In this document: in pieces, positions 5,525 to 8,842 of the stretch
Position numbering within the stretch: position 1 is the stretch's first letter
Layout of the letters: each line of letters starts with the position of its first letter
From: CAVPLU01 sp050012535
Lineage (GTDB): Archaea; Thermoproteota; Bathyarchaeia; 40CM-2-53-6
DNA length: 8,842 nt
Direction: 5' to 3'
Assembly: GCA_050012535.1 (NCBI GenBank)
Contig: JBEKGZ010000061.1
Span: 1-8,842 of the forward strand
Notes under the pieces: generated by a model
What the model was told of the DNA's origin: nothing
Seen by the model: the letters and a program-made list of their open reading frames with translations, nothing else
The model's database searches: none
Program-made: the position numbers and the translations under genes

Positions 5525-5929
5525 GTGTTGACGACTGTCAGGTTCGAGAAGTCCGTAGTCGATAGCATACTGAGTCATGCCCTCGACATGTATCCTAGAG
5601 AGGCTATTCTGCTCCTGCGCGGTAAGAAGAAGAAGGATGAGATACTGATCGATGAGATCGTGGTGCCTCCTCTCGCTACGCATGGGGTTCGGTTCTCCGC
5701 ATTTCCGAGTTACATGCTTCCAATGGACTTACGTATCATGGGCGTCTCGCATTCCCATCCCTCAGGGAATCCCCAGCCTTCCGTCCAAGATCTGAACCAC
5801 ATTTATGGAAGAATCATGGTGATCGCCGCATACCCGTTCCAGTCCTACAGTGACATTGCTGTCTTCGACAAGGATGGCAGCGGACTACCTTGGCAGCTCA
5901 CATCTGACCCCGAACCAAACTCGCATTGA
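5525..5929 (+). CDS. JAMM/MPN-domain zinc metalloprotease
   Basis: A 134-aa stand-alone JAB1/MPN domain. Archaeal members remove ubiquitin-like SAMP proteins or process C-terminal peptides; related bacterial proteins process sulfur-carrier proteins. The full JAMM signature is present: catalytic Glu26 in PREAILLL, zinc ligands His76 and His78 in HSHPSGNPQPSVQD, Ser86 and Asp89, with the exact H-x7-S-x2-D spacing. The length is that of a single-domain enzyme, with no signal peptide or membrane helix, so it should be cytoplasmic. The start is GTG at 5525 (TTG at 5528 is equally possible). No Shine-Dalgarno is close by, so it is probably leaderless. A T-run right after the stop suggests it is transcribed alone. 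No ubiquitin-like or E1-like gene is in the window, so its substrate cannot be told from context. Confidence 0.85.
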   Translation: MLTTVRFEKSVVDSILSHALDMYPREAILLLRGKKKKDEILIDEIVVPPLATHGVRFSAFPSYMLPMDLRIMGVSHSHPSGNPQPSVQDLNHIYGRIMVIAAYPFQSYSDIAVFDKDGSGLPWQLTSDPEPNSH

Positions 5930-5941
5930 TTTCCTTTTTTT
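5930..5941 (+). terminator. T-tract terminator after the JAMM gene
   Basis: The TGA stop at 5927-5929 is followed directly by TTTCC and seven T (5935-5941). A U-tract of this kind without a required hairpin is the usual archaeal terminator. It separates the JAMM gene from the ABC operon downstream. Confidence 0.55.
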
Positions 5942-6099
5942 CATGAGCTGTCGAATCACTGAGGCGAGCAATTCCCCAGTGGACGTTGAAGAGCCACGGG
6001 AGGGTTTGAATTGTGAATTGTGGATTCAACGCGACAGGAACGGATCGGAACGCTATCTATTCATCATGGTTTAAGGCGATGGAGTGCCTAGGCGCAATC

Positions 6100-7089
6100 A
6101 TGAACCCGATCATTGAGGTCAAGGGCCTAACCAAGAGGTTCGGAAGCCTCGAAGCAGTGCACGGAATCAGTTTCGAGGTTGAGCAAGGTGAGGTTTTCGG
6201 GTTGCTTGGTCCAAACGGTGCTGGGAAGACTACAACGCTCTCAATGTTGTCCACGATTCTGACGATCAGCGCTGGCACGGCAATCGTTAACGGGTTTGAT
6301 GTGGCAAAGCAGCCATCCCAGGTCCGGCGGTCCATAGGCATCGTCTTCCAGGAGCCAAGCATCGACGATAGGCTTACGGGCAGAGAGAACCTCGAGATGC
6401 ACGCTGACTTGTATGCGGTTCCAGGGAGTGAGAAAGGGAAGCGCATCGACGAGCTCTTGAAACTTGTCGAACTCGAGGACAGGGCTGATTCTCTGATGAG
6501 AACCTACTCCGGAGGGATGAGGCGTAGGCTCGAAATAGCGAGGGGACTGATCCACCATCCCAAAGTGTTGTTCCTTGACGAGCCCACTTTGGGTCTTGAT
6601 CCCCAGACCAGGGAGCACATCTGGGATTACATCGTGGAACTTAGCAAGCGCGAAAACATCACGATGATGCTGACCACACACTACATGGAGGAAGCTGACA
6701 AACTATGCGATCGAATCGCCATCATAGACTACGGCAAGATAATCGCCCTCGACGAACCTAAGCAACTGAAGGGCGATCTCGAAGGAGACATCATCACAGT
6801 CAAGACCGAGATGGTCGAAGAACTATCCGCCAAACTCAAGGAAACCAACTTCGTGAAAGACATGAAAGAACAGAAGGGCGAGTTGAAGCTCATCGTGAAG
6901 GATGGTGACAAAATCGTTCCCAGAGTCATGGAGATCGCAGCGAGTTCAGGAATCCACGTCGAGTCGATCTCCATTCACGAGCCTACACTCGAGGATGTGT
7001 TCTTGCACTACACTGGACGAGAGATACGTGGAGAAGGCGGCGAGGAATACCACGGAATGGCAGCAATCAAAAGGAGGAAAATCAGATGA
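6100..7089 (+). CDS. ABC exporter ATP-binding subunit, DrrA (daunorubicin-resistance) type
   Basis: ATPase that powers an ABC-2 exporter together with the permease encoded next. From the ATG at 6100 it is 329 aa, usual for the family. Motifs are complete: Walker A GPNGAGKT (37-44), Q-loop Gln84 in FQEPSIDDRLTGRENL, signature YSGGM (136-140), Walker B VLFLDE (156-161), D-loop GLDPQTR and switch His194 in TTHYMEEAD. The region after about residue 215 is the C-terminal domain typical of DrrA-like ATPases, ending in a basic tail (KRRKIR). The frame stays open upstream to 6013, but ABC homology begins at IIEVKGLTKRF, so 6100 is chosen; ATG at 6079 is possible. TTTAAG at 6070-6075 could be a TATA-like element for a leaderless mRNA. 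The stop overlaps the permease start. Substrate is unknown: family members export drugs, lipids or glycolipids. Confidence 0.9.
   Translation: MNPIIEVKGLTKRFGSLEAVHGISFEVEQGEVFGLLGPNGAGKTTTLSMLSTILTISAGTAIVNGFDVAKQPSQVRRSIGIVFQEPSIDDRLTGRENLEMHADLYAVPGSEKGKRIDELLKLVELEDRADSLMRTYSGGMRRRLEIARGLIHHPKVLFLDEPTLGLDPQTREHIWDYIVELSKRENITMMLTTHYMEEADKLCDRIAIIDYGKIIALDEPKQLKGDLEGDIITVKTEMVEELSAKLKETNFVKDMKEQKGELKLIVKDGDKIVPRVMEIAASSGIHVESISIHEPTLEDVFLHYTGREIRGEGGEEYHGMAAIKRRKIR
7072..7077 (+). promoter_or_regulatory. Shine-Dalgarno of the ABC permease gene
   Basis: AGGAGG lies eight bases before the ATG at 7086, inside the end of the ATPase gene. It fixes the permease start and supports coupled translation of the two subunits. 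Confidence 0.8.
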
Positions 7090-7844
7090 GTGAAGCCCGA
7101 GGGATCTACACCCTCTGGTTGCGGGAGGTCAAACGCTACACGAGGGAGAGGACGAGACTCATCAGCTCTTTCATCCAACCGCTTCTATGGCTGGTTATCT
7201 TTGGATCTGGGATGCAGTTCTCCTCGTCAGGCTATGGCCAACTCAGCTATCAAGAGTTCATCTTCCCTGGAATCGTGGCCCAGACGCTGCTATTCACATC
7301 CATGTTCATGGGAATATCAGTAATCTGGGACAGGGAATTCGGCTTCCTCAAGGAGATCCTAGTATCACCAATCTCAAGAGCCTCAATCTTCATCGGGAAA
7401 ATGGTCGGCGCAACCACAGACGCCGTAATACAGGGAAGCTTCGTTTTTGTCCTCAGCTTCGTCGTCGGCATCTTTGTCGATATCCAAACGTATCTGATCT
7501 GTCTGCCGATAATGATCCTGATCACCTTTGGATTGGTGAGCGTTGGGCTAACCATAGCCTCGCGCATGGAGAGCCTCGAGAGTTTCGGCGTGATTCAGAC
7601 TTTCGTGAACCTGCCACTTTTCTTTCTGAGCGGGGCGCTGTTTCCGCTGACTCACGTCCCTGAATGGCTTAGGTGGGTAAGCATCGTGAATCCCGTCACC
7701 TATGGGGTTGATGCTTTGAGGATCGTGATCCTCAAGAGTGCTTGGACTCCGCTCTTCCCATGGCAGTATGATCTTCTCGCACTTTGCGTATTCGATGCAG
7801 CCATGATCCTGCTTGGCACTATGGTTTTTGGTCAGAGAAAGTGA
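7086..7844 (+). CDS. ABC-2 type exporter permease, DrrB type
   Basis: Membrane subunit of the exporter whose ATPase is encoded just upstream; the reading frames overlap by ATGA, so the two form one operon. The protein is 252 aa, normal for the family. A short amphipathic N-terminus with WLREVKRYTRERTRL leads into about six membrane segments, roughly at 26-43, 57-80, 104-130, 134-158, 170-188 and 229-247. The ABC-2 family features are visible: WDREFGFLKEILVSPISR after the second segment, which is the coupling region facing the ATPase, and FFLSGALFPLTHVPEWLRW followed by NPVTYGVDALR before the last segment. Nothing is truncated. The transported compound cannot be inferred from the sequence; DrrAB-like systems handle hydrophobic molecules. 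No terminator-like T-run follows. Confidence 0.9.
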   Translation: MSEARGIYTLWLREVKRYTRERTRLISSFIQPLLWLVIFGSGMQFSSSGYGQLSYQEFIFPGIVAQTLLFTSMFMGISVIWDREFGFLKEILVSPISRASIFIGKMVGATTDAVIQGSFVFVLSFVVGIFVDIQTYLICLPIMILITFGLVSVGLTIASRMESLESFGVIQTFVNLPLFFLSGALFPLTHVPEWLRWVSIVNPVTYGVDALRIVILKSAWTPLFPWQYDLLALCVFDAAMILLGTMVFGQRK

Positions 7845-7871
7845 TCTAGTAGAGCCGGTCCAAAAACGAGT

Positions 7872-7889
7872 GTTGGGAATTTCCCCAAC
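7872..7889. repeat. Small hairpin downstream of the ABC operon
   Basis: GTTGGG, a six-base loop, then CCCAAC forms a six-base-pair stem 28 bases after the permease stop. No T-run follows, so a terminator role is uncertain. Confidence 0.35.
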
Positions 7890-7929
7890 GCGGGGATGAA
7901 GGAAGGTGCTAGAATAACGACGATTAGGG

Positions 7930-8079
7930 ATGGTGACTTGGCTGGGCACGTTCTACAAGATAGCGATAGCGGTGTCACCGGCAGTCCTCGTTTTGGTCCT
8001 CACAATTGTCATCTCATTTGTGACAGGGCATCCTGAAGGCGCGGACCGCTGCTTTCCTAGAGTTGCAGGATTTCCCTAG
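7930..8079 (+). CDS. Possible 49-residue single-helix membrane protein
   Basis: An ATG at 7930 opens 49 codons ending in TAG at 8077-8079. The first part reads MVTWLGTFYKIAIAVS and continues with a strongly hydrophobic run, PAVLVLVLTIVISFVTG, a clear single transmembrane helix. A short hydrophilic tail follows. Small membrane proteins of this shape are common in archaea but rarely annotated. It lies 85 bases after the ABC permease on the same strand, and its last 23 bases overlap the 3' end of the convergent acyl-CoA dehydrogenase gene. The ribosome binding site is weak: GGAAGGTG lies about 20 bases upstream and AGGG abuts the ATG. It could be a chance frame; the hydrophobic helix is the only argument. 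Confidence 0.35.
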   Translation: MVTWLGTFYKIAIAVSPAVLVLVLTIVISFVTGHPEGADRCFPRVAGFP

Positions 8080-8842
8080 CTAGGATGAGTCGTTGGATCT
8101 CTGAGGTGCCTTCGACAATTTCGAGCACCTTCGCGTCGCGGTAGTATCGCTCAAGCGGGTAGTCCTTTGTGGGCCCATACCCGCCCAGGATCTGGATTGC
8201 GCGTCGTGTGGCTTCAACGGCGACTTCGCTTGCGAACACCTTCGCCATGGACGCTTCCTTAACGAAGTCTTGTTGACGGTCCCTAAGGTAGGCGGCATGG
8301 TATGTTAGCAGTCTTGCCGAGTGAATCTGACTTAGCATGTCCGTAAGCATACGCTGAATCGCCTGGAACTTTCCAATCGGTCGGCCGAACGCCTTCCTCT
8401 GCTTTGCATAGTCGACCGCGATGTCGAATGCGGCTTGGGCGAGTCCGACGCCGCCTGTGGCGACGTTTATCCTCGACTCGTTAAGTGTCATCATGGCGAT
8501 CAGGAAGCCCTCACCTTCCTTACCTAACACGTTCTCTTTCGGGACTCGGCAGTTCTCGAAGATCAGTTCGGCGGTGCCGGTTCCCCTTAGCCCCATGACT
8601 TCAATCTTCGATCCCACTCTGAATGGTGACTTTCTCTTATCGACCAGGAAGGTCGTGACCTCTTCGCCGTCTTTTCCGTGTGTCTTTGCAAAGACTACAG
8701 CCAGATCAGCGACTTCACCTTGTGTAATGAAAGTCTTCGTCCCATTCAGGACGTACTGGTCGCCTTCTCTGATAGCCTTCGTCTCTATGGAGGCTGCGTC
8801 TGAGCCTGCAACAGGCTCGGTAAGACAGAAAGCACCGATTCG
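8057..8842 (-). CDS. Acyl-CoA dehydrogenase, C-terminal 261 residues, cut by the right edge
   Basis: FAD enzyme that introduces the alpha-beta double bond in acyl-CoA during fatty-acid or branched-chain amino-acid oxidation, passing electrons to ETF. The frame is open from the right edge (first codon 8842-8840) to TAG at 8059-8057; the GTG at 8617 is internal, not a start. From the edge, CLTEPVAGSDAAS is the first family signature at the flavin and substrate site, followed by the middle beta domain (VLNGTKTFITQGEVADLAVV). The C-terminal helical domain has RKAFGRPIGKFQAIQRMLTD and QILGGYGPTKDYPLERYYRD, the second signature, with Pro where a hydrophobic residue is usual. The catalytic base Glu is in EIVEGTSEIQR, in the position used by short- and medium-chain enzymes. 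About 120 N-terminal residues are missing. Chain-length preference cannot be told. Convergent with the ABC operon. Confidence 0.92.
   Translation of the reverse strand, partial: RIGAFCLTEPVAGSDAASIETKAIREGDQYVLNGTKTFITQGEVADLAVVFAKTHGKDGEEVTTFLVDKRKSPFRVGSKIEVMGLRGTGTAELIFENCRVPKENVLGKEGEGFLIAMMTLNESRINVATGGVGLAQAAFDIAVDYAKQRKAFGRPIGKFQAIQRMLTDMLSQIHSARLLTYHAAYLRDRQQDFVKEASMAKVFASEVAVEATRRAIQILGGYGPTKDYPLERYYRDAKVLEIVEGTSEIQRLILAREILQL

Noticed and set aside
6241..6681. Long minus-strand frame inside the ABC ATPase gene
   Set aside because: It is antisense to intact Walker A to H-loop motifs and has no protein character.

Overview
The window reads as accessory or border DNA from an archaeal chromosome, probably a metagenome-derived Thermoproteota-like or Thermoplasmatota-like genome. 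This rests on gene content and style: a stand-alone small JAMM protease, frequent AGG/AGA arginine codons in the ABC genes, a T-tract right after a stop codon as in archaeal terminators, and apparently leaderless starts. The lineage is an inference. No rRNA, convincing tRNA, CRISPR array or insertion sequence was seen.

Layout from left to right. (1) Bases 1-774, minus strand: two closely packed genes, a ParB/Spo0J-type DNA-binding protein whose 5' end is broken, and an unrecognised protein that runs off the left edge. They may be part of a plasmid or integrated element. (2) Bases 778-1288: no supportable gene. (3) Bases 1289-2647, plus strand: a multi-pass membrane protein with a C-terminal class III nucleotide cyclase domain that has all the expected catalytic residues. 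(4) Bases 2866-5208, minus strand and convergent with the cyclase: a SulP-type anion transporter with STAS and cyclic-nucleotide-binding domains. It is split across three reading frames by two single-base frameshifts. (5) Bases 5209-5524: an intergenic stretch crowded with inverted repeats. (6) Bases 5525-5929, plus: a JAMM/MPN metalloprotease followed by a T-tract terminator. (7) Bases 6100-7844, plus: a DrrAB-like ABC exporter operon with a 4-base ATGA overlap. (8) Bases 7930-8079, plus: a possible 49-residue single-helix membrane protein. (9) Bases 8057-8842, minus: an acyl-CoA dehydrogenase cut by the right edge.

The most interesting arrangement is the convergent pair of a membrane nucleotide cyclase and an anion transporter carrying a cyclic-nucleotide-binding domain. 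Together they could form a second-messenger circuit in which the cyclase makes cAMP and the cytoplasmic tail of the transporter senses it. Three facts weaken the idea: the transporter is frameshifted, its phosphate-binding-cassette arginine appears to be Ala, and the genes are not co-transcribed. The other genes look like independent units. The ABC pair exports a lipophilic compound or lipid, and the dehydrogenase belongs to acyl-CoA oxidation.
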